DNA of 64,000 bases, from positions 59,813-123,812 of the forward strand of contig JAIRPN010000003.1 of the NCBI GenBank assembly GCA_031256975.1. Direction: 5' to 3'. The stretch comes from Verrucomicrobiales bacterium (lineage in GTDB: Bacteria; Verrucomicrobiota; Verrucomicrobiia; Methylacidiphilales; JAAUTS01). A program made the translations under genes and the position numbers. The notes beneath the pieces were generated by a model. That model searched no databases. It worked only from the letters and a program-made list of their open reading frames with translations, and was not told the origin of the DNA. Positions within the stretch are counted from its first letter, which is position 1, and every line of letters begins with the position of its first letter. Below are positions 15,761 through 23,870 of the stretch, one piece after another.

Positions 15761-17530
15761 ATGAAACTGTATTGTTCCAACCCCTTTGTTTATCAACGCC
15801 GTAAGACCCGCGTGGTTACCGTCGGCAAAGTCGCCATTGGCGGCGACAATCCCGTGCGGGTGCAGTCGATGCTGACCTGTGACACGATGGATACCGCGAC
15901 CTGTGTGAAACAGACGCTCGAGTTGGTGGCCACCGGTTGCGAAATTGTTCGTATCACCGCCCCGACCGTGAAAGACGCCGCCAACCTGGAGAATATCAAA
16001 AGTGAATTATTGGCCGCGGGTTGTGATGTGCCGATTGTCGCCGACATTCATTTCAAGCCGGAAGCGGCGTTGGAAGCCGCCAAGTGGGTGGAGAAGGTGC
16101 GCATCAATCCAGGTAACTTTGCCGACAAGAAGAAGTTCCAGGTGCGTGAATACAATGATGCGGAATATGCCGAGGAGTTGGGGCGTATCGAGGAAAGCTT
16201 CCTGCCGTTGCTGGAGATTTGCAAGGAACGCAAGCTGGCGATCCGTATCGGTACTAACCACGGTTCCTTGTCCGACCGCATCATGAACCGTTACGGCGAC
16301 ACTCCGCTGGGCATGGTGGAGAGTGCATTGGAATTTGCCCGTATTGCCCGCAAGTACGATTTCCATAATTTCCTGTTCTCGATGAAATCCTCGAATCCGA
16401 AGGTCATGGTGAACGCCTATCGTTTGCTGTCAGTCAAACTGCAGGAGGAAGGGGAGGATTGGAATTATCCGTTGCATTTGGGTGTTACCGAGGCCGGCGA
16501 GGGCGAGGACGGCCGTATCAAGAGTGCAATTGGCATCGGCTCGTTGTTGAAGGATGGGTTGGGTGACACCATTCGCGTGTCATTGACCGAGGATAGCATC
16601 CATGAAGTCCCGGTGGCCAAGGCGCTGGTCAGTTATGTCCAATCGCTGAACAAGCAGGAACTTCCGAAGGACAATTACGCCCTGAGCTTTGATCCCTATG
16701 TCTATGCCAAGCGCAACAGTGTCGCTGTTAGCGTCAACGGGATCAATGTTGGCGGTGAAAACCCGGCAAGGGTATTTGCCACCCAGGAAAATTACACCCT
16801 GCTGGAACCCCGTTTCAAGGCCTTGGGTGATACCGCCCCGGAAATTGTTTATGAAAAGTCCGCTGTGGTGGAGATTGATTTGAACGATGAGGAGCAAATC
16901 AACAAGGTGAACCACTTGGATAACCCGGTGGTGGTTACGATCAAGGATGGTACCAAGTTGAACCCCATCGTGGCTTACCGTATTTTGGCCTCGAAGGTGC
17001 ATCCCCGTCATCCGGTTCTGTTGAAAGACACCTTCCTGCCGGATGAGCCGGTGGACCAGTTGCAGGCCTTGCTTTCCTCGGCAGTGCACATTGGTGCCAT
17101 GCTTTGTGATGGCATTGGCGATGCTATTTTGATCCGCCAGGAAAAGGCGCCCGGCGCGAGTATCCGCTTGGGATTCAATATCCTGCAGGCTGCCGGTAAT
17201 CGTATTTTCAAGACGGATTATGTGGCCTGTCCTTCCTGCGGACGCACCTTATTCAACCTGCAAACCACCACGGCACGAATCAAAGCCGCTACCTTGCATC
17301 TCAAGGGCGTGAAAATCGCGGTAATGGGTTGCATTGTCAATGGTCCCGGTGAGATGGCTGATGCCGACTTTGGTTATGTCGGCGGCGCCCCAGGTAAAAT
17401 CAACCTCTATGTGGGGAAGAAACCGGTTAAATTCAACATTCCCGAGGACGAGGCGGTTGAGCGACTGGTTGATTTGATACGCGAGCATGGCAAATGGGTT
17501 GATGCTCCGGCTCCGGTTGAGGCCAAATAA
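15761..17530 (+). CDS. ispG: 4-hydroxy-3-methylbut-2-enyl diphosphate synthase, long form
   Basis: 589 residues, well beyond the roughly 370 of the E. coli enzyme. It has the TIM-barrel N-terminus (VQSMLTCDTMDT, GCEIVRITAP, IVADIHF), then an inserted domain of about 220 residues (near 285-500), then the iron-sulfur domain with CPSCGRT and MGCIVNGPGEM carrying the three 4Fe-4S cysteines. The long form is typical of Chlamydiae, Bacteroidetes, Planctomycetes and plants. It reduces MEcPP to HMBPP in the MEP pathway and needs ferredoxin or flavodoxin. Confidence 0.95.
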   Translation: MKLYCSNPFVYQRRKTRVVTVGKVAIGGDNPVRVQSMLTCDTMDTATCVKQTLELVATGCEIVRITAPTVKDAANLENIKSELLAAGCDVPIVADIHFKPEAALEAAKWVEKVRINPGNFADKKKFQVREYNDAEYAEELGRIEESFLPLLEICKERKLAIRIGTNHGSLSDRIMNRYGDTPLGMVESALEFARIARKYDFHNFLFSMKSSNPKVMVNAYRLLSVKLQEEGEDWNYPLHLGVTEAGEGEDGRIKSAIGIGSLLKDGLGDTIRVSLTEDSIHEVPVAKALVSYVQSLNKQELPKDNYALSFDPYVYAKRNSVAVSVNGINVGGENPARVFATQENYTLLEPRFKALGDTAPEIVYEKSAVVEIDLNDEEQINKVNHLDNPVVVTIKDGTKLNPIVAYRILASKVHPRHPVLLKDTFLPDEPVDQLQALLSSAVHIGAMLCDGIGDAILIRQEKAPGASIRLGFNILQAAGNRIFKTDYVACPSCGRTLFNLQTTTARIKAATLHLKGVKIAVMGCIVNGPGEMADADFGYVGGAPGKINLYVGKKPVKFNIPEDEAVERLVDLIREHGKWVDAPAPVEAK

Positions 17531-17664
17531 CCATTTGCCAGCTTAATGCAGGTATCCAATCCCCTTATTTCGCATATTTGGGAAGAGGATTGTGCATAGT
17601 TCCTATGCAAGGAGCTTGCTTAGGGATGTTAAAACGCTAGGATTTTGCCCTTTAAGCTTCTGGT

Positions 17665-20451
17665 ATGCATGGTTTCATTCAAAAAATAATGCGGGCGATT
17701 GCCGGTCTATGTTACCGCCGCCCATGGTGGATTATCGGCGTTTCTTTCGCCGCAATGGTCGTCTCCATTTGGCTTTCGTTAACCAAACTTGGGGTATTGA
17801 ACGATACCAATGCGTTGATTCGCCAAGACTCCCCGGTGCTGCGTTATTATCTGAATTATCTCAAGGAGTTTAACACTCGCGATCCGATGTTGATCGTGGT
17901 TCGCTCGCCCGATTTTGGACAAAACAAGGCCGCAGTGGAGGAGGTGGTGGCCAAGATCAAGGCGCAGGTTCCGGCCTCGCAAATTCAGGACATTTATTAC
18001 AAAAACGACCTGTCCAGGCTGAAACCTCATTTCTTACTGTACCAAAGCCAGGAAGAACTGAACAGCATGCTTGGCCAAATCCGTACGCAAAAGGATTTGA
18101 TGGGCAATAAGGGGCAGTCGGTCAACCTGAACAGTTTGCTCGATGGCGCGATTGACCAGTTTAACAAGGTAGACAAAGCGCAGGGCAAGGGCGGCACGCT
18201 GGACGATCTGGAAGCGTATTCCGACAAAATGATCGTGACTCTCGAGGCGCTGGCCAAGGAATTATCGCGCCCGATTAATGACCAGGCGGGCGCTAACAGC
18301 GGCAGCAACATGCTCAACGCCGACATTGATAATTTCCAGAATTTGCTGGAGCAAAACGAATATATCTCGTTCGATGAAGGCAAAATATTGCTGATCACCC
18401 TGACACCCGGGCAGGGTGATGAGAACAGTTTTTCACCGTATGAAACCGGCATCTCGCAGATTCAAAAAATCATAGCGGAGGCAAGAAAAGTTCATCCGTC
18501 GGTGCAAATCGGGATGACCGGTGAGTCGGTGTTGATGAACGACGAACTGGAATCGGCCAACCGTGACATGGTATTCGCTTCGATTTTGGCGGTGATCCTG
18601 ATTTCGCTGGGTTTCTTCTGGGCTTACAAGCAATTGGTGCGTCCGGCATTGGCGATGATCGCGCTGGGGCATGGCATTGCCTGGTCATACGGTTTTACCA
18701 CGCTGGTGGTGGGGCACTTGAACATCATCACCGAGGCTTTTGTGCTGATGATGCTGGGTCTGGGGATTGATTTCAGCATCCAATTCGTCGGGCGTTACGA
18801 GGAAATGCGCCACAAGGGATGCAGCATGCTGGAAGCGCTGGAACAAACCATGCAGAACACCGGCGTGGCGATTGTCACCGGCGGCGGCACCACGGCGGTG
18901 GCGTTTTACACGATGTGTTTCAATGACTTTACCGGTTTGCGGGAACTGGGAATTATCGCCGGCACGGGCATTTTGTTCTGCCTGTGCGCCAGTTTGCTGT
19001 TGTACCCGGCATTGATCACGGTGGTGGATTCCCGTCGTCCGAACGGTGGAATCAAGCCGGTGCAGAATTACGGGCAACTCGGTGCCAGGATTGACAGAGG
19101 CCTGGTTCGCCGCCCGGTACTGGCGCTAACGGTGATTTTGGCGGTTAGCGTGCTGCTGGCGCTGGAAATTCCGCGGGTGAAGTTCGATTACAACCTGCTC
19201 AACCTGCAAAACCCAAAGATTGAATCGGTGCAATTGGCCACGGAATTGACCACCAATCCCAAACTGCCGTTCACATTCGGCGTGATCATTGCCGATAACA
19301 TGGATCAGGCGGTCAAGTTGACCAAGGAATTGGAAAGCAAGCCGACCGTTGCCAACGTGATTTCAATTAACAAAATCCTGCCGGAGGACCAGCAAACGAA
19401 ACTGGCCACGCTGAAGGATGTGAAAAAGGAGCTGGATAAAATCCAAATCACCCTGAGTCCAAATTCCTCGGTAAATCTAAACAAGGCCAAAACCACGCTA
19501 AACACGATTTTGCAGTACAGTCTTGAAGGGCAAAAAGAGGCGGAGAAGTGGAGCAAGCGCACCGACAAGGGCTTGATCAAGGCATTCGCGGGTAAAGAAA
19601 ACAAGAAGCATATCGAGCAGGCGTTGAAGATTTTCGACCGTCTGATTCCTGCCTTGAACGAATCGATTACCGCCTTGAACAATCTGCCGGCGGACGAGGC
19701 TGTCAGGAGGTTGAACCGTTATGAAGTCGAACTTATCGGCAGCATCCAGAAGCAATTTGCCTTTTTGAAAGGGTTCGACTTTGCCAACCCGGTGACCTTG
19801 GACGACCTGCCACCGCAGGCCCTGGCGCATTATGTTTCGCCAAACGGCAAGATTTTGCTGGAAGTGTACCCGAAGGAAAACGTGATGGAACGGGAAGCTA
19901 ATGTTCGCTTTGTGCACGACCTGCGCAGCGTTGATCCCGAGGCCACCGGTACGCCGGTGCAAAATTACACCTATATCTCGGAGCTGAAGGACAGCTACCT
20001 GCAAGCGGCCTGGATGGCCTTTGTGGCCATTGTGATCATGGTGGGGCTGCATTTCCGCAATATCGGGCAGTCGTTGCTGGCCTTGTTGCCGTTGGCCTTG
20101 GGCATTGTCTGGTCGATCGGCATCATGGGCTTGTTTGGCCTGCCGTTTAACCCGGCGAATATCATCACGTTGCCATTGGTGATCGGCATTGGCGTTGCCT
20201 ACGGAATTTATGTGGTGGACCGCTACAAGGAAGAAAAACGCGGTGTGCTGTTTAGCGGCAGCACCGGGAAGGCGATTTTGATGTCGGCCTTTACCACCAT
20301 CGTCGGCTTTGGTGCGATGACCATTGGCGATTACCGCGGATTGATCAGCCTCGGCACCGTGATGTCGCTTGGCGTGTTCTGTTGTTTCGCCGCGAGCACC
20401 CTGGTGTTGCTGCAGATCTTTGAATTGTGGTCACGCCGCAAGCAGAAGTAA
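17665..20451 (+). CDS. MMPL/RND-family transporter, HpnN-like
   Basis: 928 residues with one N-terminal membrane helix, a large periplasmic loop, a block of about five helices (near 305-450) and then a second such half, the RND two-fold plan. Motifs GLGIDFSIQFVGRYEEM and GIGVAYGIYVVDRYKEE sit at equivalent places in the two halves. The first periplasmic domain is coiled-coil-rich. This class includes HpnN, which moves hopanoids to the outer membrane; its position after ispG/dxr/uppS is consistent with a lipid substrate, but no hopanoid synthesis gene is in the window. Confidence 0.8.
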   Translation: MHGFIQKIMRAIAGLCYRRPWWIIGVSFAAMVVSIWLSLTKLGVLNDTNALIRQDSPVLRYYLNYLKEFNTRDPMLIVVRSPDFGQNKAAVEEVVAKIKAQVPASQIQDIYYKNDLSRLKPHFLLYQSQEELNSMLGQIRTQKDLMGNKGQSVNLNSLLDGAIDQFNKVDKAQGKGGTLDDLEAYSDKMIVTLEALAKELSRPINDQAGANSGSNMLNADIDNFQNLLEQNEYISFDEGKILLITLTPGQGDENSFSPYETGISQIQKIIAEARKVHPSVQIGMTGESVLMNDELESANRDMVFASILAVILISLGFFWAYKQLVRPALAMIALGHGIAWSYGFTTLVVGHLNIITEAFVLMMLGLGIDFSIQFVGRYEEMRHKGCSMLEALEQTMQNTGVAIVTGGGTTAVAFYTMCFNDFTGLRELGIIAGTGILFCLCASLLLYPALITVVDSRRPNGGIKPVQNYGQLGARIDRGLVRRPVLALTVILAVSVLLALEIPRVKFDYNLLNLQNPKIESVQLATELTTNPKLPFTFGVIIADNMDQAVKLTKELESKPTVANVISINKILPEDQQTKLATLKDVKKELDKIQITLSPNSSVNLNKAKTTLNTILQYSLEGQKEAEKWSKRTDKGLIKAFAGKENKKHIEQALKIFDRLIPALNESITALNNLPADEAVRRLNRYEVELIGSIQKQFAFLKGFDFANPVTLDDLPPQALAHYVSPNGKILLEVYPKENVMEREANVRFVHDLRSVDPEATGTPVQNYTYISELKDSYLQAAWMAFVAIVIMVGLHFRNIGQSLLALLPLALGIVWSIGIMGLFGLPFNPANIITLPLVIGIGVAYGIYVVDRYKEEKRGVLFSGSTGKAILMSAFTTIVGFGAMTIGDYRGLISLGTVMSLGVFCCFAASTLVLLQIFELWSRRKQK

Positions 20452-20470
20452 CCGTAACGTTATTCGATCA

Positions 20471-21808
20471 TCATTGAGCCGGGACTGGAGCAGGAGCGGG
20501 TTCCGGCGGTTTGCCGTAAAGCTTGTCAGCCAGATTGCAAATAGGTGTACCGGGCATGCCGCTAACCTTGAACGAAATCGATTTTGAGCCGTCCGGCTGG
20601 GTGCTGAATTGCTCGGCCACGTTAGCCGGAATTTGTTGGATGAGCGATGGGTTTACCGTGAGCAAGGCGTCGAAATCGATGGTTTCGTCGTATTTGACGC
20701 TGCCGGAGGCGCTAATCTTCAAGTTCGGGGAGATAATCTCCAGCGAATAAAAGGTGAGTTGGTCGTCGGCGATTTTGAAGGAACCGTGCACGGTATCGAA
20801 CTTGGTATTGCGCAAGTTCGGTTGATTCAGCAGATTGCCAATGATATCCAGTACCTTGAAACCGGTCAATTGCACCTGTTTGGATTCAAAATAGCCTTTG
20901 CCCTGGATCAGGCTGGGATGGTTAATGTCGCCCCACAGGTCGCAGTAAAAATCCACTTTGGCGTGCATTAGCTCGGGATTGGCTTTGAAATCCTTGACCA
21001 GCGAGGGGAAGTCGATGTTGTTGAAATGCAGGTAGACGCCGTAATTCTGGTTCGGTTTTTCGGTGGAGGCGGGGATGGTAATGGCTCCCTCGGCAGTACC
21101 GCCATAGGCGTTGCCGTTGAGCTTGGTGAAGTGAATCTCGTCGTTAGCGTAGGAAATGGTGGAACTGACATCGCTCAAGGTGAGTGACGGGCCGAATTTC
21201 ATGGTCCGGATGGATACCGAGCCCTCCGCGGAACCCTGGTTTTCGCTCACCAACAGTTGGCCGTTAACGTTGATCCCGTCGGCCAAAAACAATTCGTCGT
21301 TAGCGCCGTTCGATGAAATGCTGACCGCGGCGTTGTTCAGGTTGATATTGTCCAGCAGGATGACGAAGGTATTGTGTCCGGTGCTGAGGGTCAGGGCGTG
21401 CTTGATGAAGTTGGATTTTGGCTGTGGAAGCAGCCAGGAGTCGCCCTGGTGAATGAAATGCAAGCTGGGACGGTCGAGCGTGATGTTGGTGATCTTGATC
21501 TTTTTACGCAGCAGCGACAGCGGGGAGTATTCCAAGACAACCTTTTGGATGGACAGGAAGGGAGGGGTATTATTGCCGGCTTCTTCGGCACTGAGGCGCA
21601 ACTGGTAGATATTCAAACCGTTGAACAGGTTGAAGCTGGCATCTTTGAAGTTGAGCTCGCCGCCGAATTTTTGCGAGAATACCGTACGAATCTTCTCGAT
21701 TACCGACGGTTTATTGATATATGACTGTGCGACAAAAAAGCCCGCAATGCCAACGACCAACAAGCCTAGCAAGACGAAGAATAGAGTTTTCTTTATCCAA
21801 TGAGCCAC
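20471..21808 (-). CDS. AsmA-like periplasmic/outer membrane assembly protein
   Basis: About 445 residues. No ATG fits, so I use the GTG at 21808 (VAHWIKKTLFFVLLGLLVVG), giving an N-terminal membrane anchor, then repeated beta-rich segments (ELNFKDASFNLFNGLNIYQLRL, VQLTGFKVLDIIGNLLNQP) and a Pro/Ala tail. AsmA-like proteins are inner-membrane-anchored periplasmic bridges linked to lipid transport to the outer membrane. This start overlaps the divergent lipid kinase start by 9 bases. It converges on the RND gene 20 bases away. Confidence 0.75.
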   Translation of the reverse strand: MAHWIKKTLFFVLLGLLVVGIAGFFVAQSYINKPSVIEKIRTVFSQKFGGELNFKDASFNLFNGLNIYQLRLSAEEAGNNTPPFLSIQKVVLEYSPLSLLRKKIKITNITLDRPSLHFIHQGDSWLLPQPKSNFIKHALTLSTGHNTFVILLDNINLNNAAVSISSNGANDELFLADGINVNGQLLVSENQGSAEGSVSIRTMKFGPSLTLSDVSSTISYANDEIHFTKLNGNAYGGTAEGAITIPASTEKPNQNYGVYLHFNNIDFPSLVKDFKANPELMHAKVDFYCDLWGDINHPSLIQGKGYFESKQVQLTGFKVLDIIGNLLNQPNLRNTKFDTVHGSFKIADDQLTFYSLEIISPNLKISASGSVKYDETIDFDALLTVNPSLIQQIPANVAEQFSTQPDGSKSISFKVSGMPGTPICNLADKLYGKPPEPAPAPVPAQ

Positions 21809-22672
21809 ACGCAAGCTGATATTTGTATCATATTCAATCCAACTGCCAAGGGAGAACGTGCAAGAAAATGGGCGGGGGAGATCAAGAAATACTTTCCGGG
21901 AGCGGAATTCCACGTGACACGGAAGGCGGGACATGCCGAAGAGTTGGCCCGCGTGGCGGCACGGGCCGGTTGCCGCCGGGTGGTGGCAGTCGGTGGCGAT
22001 GGCACCATTAATGAAGTGGTCAATGGCATTGCCGGTTCGGATGCGACCCTGGGACTCCTGCCGCTGGGCACTGTCAACGTGTTTGCCTTGGAATTGGGCA
22101 TCCCGTCCAATCTGAAGGCTGCCGCCGAGATCATTATGGAAGGGCATTATAAAGAGGTGGATCTGGCCCGCGCCAATGACCGTTATTTTGTACAACTGGC
22201 AGGTGTCGGTTTTGACGCGGAGACCGTGCAGGCCACCGATTTTGAAATGAAGAAGAGGATTGGCCCGCTGAGTTATGTGCTCGCCGCTGCGCGGATCGCC
22301 GCACAGGAACCGCCGACGCTAACGGTGAAAACCTCGGATGGACGGGAAGAGCAGGGCTGCTTTGTACTGGTTGGCAACGGGCGTTATTACGGCGGCCCGT
22401 TTGAATTTTTTCCGGGAGCAAAACCGGATGATGGTCTACTGGAGGTTTGTGTTTTCAAGCGTCGTTCACATATGGATTTATTGCATTATTTTCAGGGTAT
22501 CCTGTGCCGGACGCATACCAAGTTTGAGGATGTGGAGTATTTCCAAACCCGTCAGCTGGTCGTTAGCTCCAACCAGCAGGTTCCGATGGAAGTCGATGGA
22601 GAATTGGCGGGTGCCACGCCAGTTGAATTTAGCGTGCTGAACAAGGCGCTGAAGGTGTTCGTCAAAAAATAG
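21800..22672 (+). CDS. Diacylglycerol kinase-family lipid kinase
   Basis: 290 residues of the DagK/YegS/LCB5 fold. Nucleotide motifs FNPTAKGERA at the N-terminus and VAVGGDGTINEVVNG near residue 70 are intact, and the C-terminal beta-sandwich ends with MEVDGELAGATPVEFSV. The family phosphorylates diacylglycerol or related lipids with ATP. It could recycle diacylglycerol to phosphatidate for CdsA. Its ATG at 21800 lies inside the first codons of the divergent AsmA-like gene. Confidence 0.88.
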   Translation: MSHTQADICIIFNPTAKGERARKWAGEIKKYFPGAEFHVTRKAGHAEELARVAARAGCRRVVAVGGDGTINEVVNGIAGSDATLGLLPLGTVNVFALELGIPSNLKAAAEIIMEGHYKEVDLARANDRYFVQLAGVGFDAETVQATDFEMKKRIGPLSYVLAAARIAAQEPPTLTVKTSDGREEQGCFVLVGNGRYYGGPFEFFPGAKPDDGLLEVCVFKRRSHMDLLHYFQGILCRTHTKFEDVEYFQTRQLVVSSNQQVPMEVDGELAGATPVEFSVLNKALKVFVKK

Positions 22673-22681
22673 CGGAATGGG

Positions 22682-23317
22682 CTACCTGCTTGGCAAAGCA
22701 TCTTCGGCTGCCGGCTTTGGCGATTGGGGGGAGTCTTCCTGGCGCAGCTGAATATCGCCGGCCGGGGCGGGCTGGGTCTGGGCGTCCGGTGCCGGGGTCT
22801 CGTCCAGGCCGGAGATCAGCAATTTTTTCCGCGGGTTCAATCTGGACATTTGCGCGGCTGTTAGCGGCGCGAAGGTGTATTGCTGGGCGGCCGGCACATA
22901 AAACGATTCGTCCTTGTCTTTGCGCAGGAAGGCGGCGGTGACGCTTCCCTCCTTGGGAACGGTCGGTTGGGTGTCACCGAAACCCGCCGAGTTTTTCCGC
23001 TCGTAGTTGATCAGGATGCGTTGGCCGGATTTCAATCCGGTGGCGCTGCGATAGCTTTGCCGTACCTCGGCCTGGATTTTGACCAGGCTTTTGCCTTGGT
23101 TGAAGAGATCGTTTTCCATGTTGACTTGCATGGCGAGAATCTTGATTTCAAGGTATTCCGGCGCGTAATCCTGGAAAGCACGGTCACCGTTTAATTCCGC
23201 CTTGGTGTCATATTCGTTGTTGTAATCCGTATCGGCCGGATTGGCAAAAACGGCATACGGGCCGCTAACGGCGAAAATGACGGTTAGTCCCAAGAGTTGG
23301 CGGAAGGTCGGTTTCAT
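22682..23317 (-). CDS. Secreted protein of unknown function
   Basis: 211 residues with a signal peptide (MKPTFRQLLGLTVIFAVSGPYAVFA). The mature part is mixed and charged, and the last 45 residues are Pro/Ala/Gln-rich and probably disordered. The middle (about 50-120) has KILAMQVNMENDLFNQ and GQRILINYERK, suggesting a small beta domain. I do not recognise a family. It begins 6 bases after apt and is probably in its operon. Confidence 0.65.
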   Translation of the reverse strand: MKPTFRQLLGLTVIFAVSGPYAVFANPADTDYNNEYDTKAELNGDRAFQDYAPEYLEIKILAMQVNMENDLFNQGKSLVKIQAEVRQSYRSATGLKSGQRILINYERKNSAGFGDTQPTVPKEGSVTAAFLRKDKDESFYVPAAQQYTFAPLTAAQMSRLNPRKKLLISGLDETPAPDAQTQPAPAGDIQLRQEDSPQSPKPAAEDALPSR

Positions 23318-23322
23318 GGTGG

Positions 23323-23859
23323 TTAGTATTTGATGATCGAGTAACAGGGAGTGGGAGCGATGGCCTCCTTGCCGTTGAGGAATTCCAATTCCATCAGGAA
23401 TGCCGCCTCGACAACATGCCCTCCCAGTTGCTGGACAAGGCTAATGGCGGCCTTGGCGGTTCCGCCGGTGGCCAATACATCGTCGATCACCAGCACCCGC
23501 TGGTTCTTTTTGATCGAATCGACATGCATTTCCACGGTGTTAAAGCCGTATTCCAGGTCATAGGAAGTGGAAATGGTCTTGTAAGGCAGCTTGCCTTTCT
23601 TGCGCACCACCGAGATGCCGGTGCCAAGCACGTAGGCCAGGGCGCTGCCGCACAAAAAACCGCGCGCGTCAATCGCCACGATTTGTTCGATGTTCTTGCG
23701 CTTGTAATGATCGGCGAACACCGTGACGGTCAGGCGGAATAATTGGGCGTCCTCGATGATCGGCGTGATATCCTTAAAGACCACGCCGTCCTTGGGGAAG
23801 TCCTGAACATCGCGGACCGCCAGACGTAACCGCTCCTTGGCGCTTTGCATAATTTGCAT
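23323..23859 (-). CDS. apt: Adenine phosphoribosyltransferase
   Basis: About 178 residues from ATG 23859. The PRPP motif VLVIDDVLATGGTAKAA, the flexible loop RKKGKLPYKT and AIDARGFLCG are present. It salvages adenine to AMP. A further in-frame open stretch upstream enters the neighbouring gene and is not needed. The ankyrin/DUF1266 gene lies 12 bases upstream on the same strand. Confidence 0.95.
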   Translation of the reverse strand: MQIMQSAKERLRLAVRDVQDFPKDGVVFKDITPIIEDAQLFRLTVTVFADHYKRKNIEQIVAIDARGFLCGSALAYVLGTGISVVRKKGKLPYKTISTSYDLEYGFNTVEMHVDSIKKNQRVLVIDDVLATGGTAKAAISLVQQLGGHVVEAAFLMELEFLNGKEAIAPTPCYSIIKY

Positions 23860-23870
23860 GATGCTTGTTT

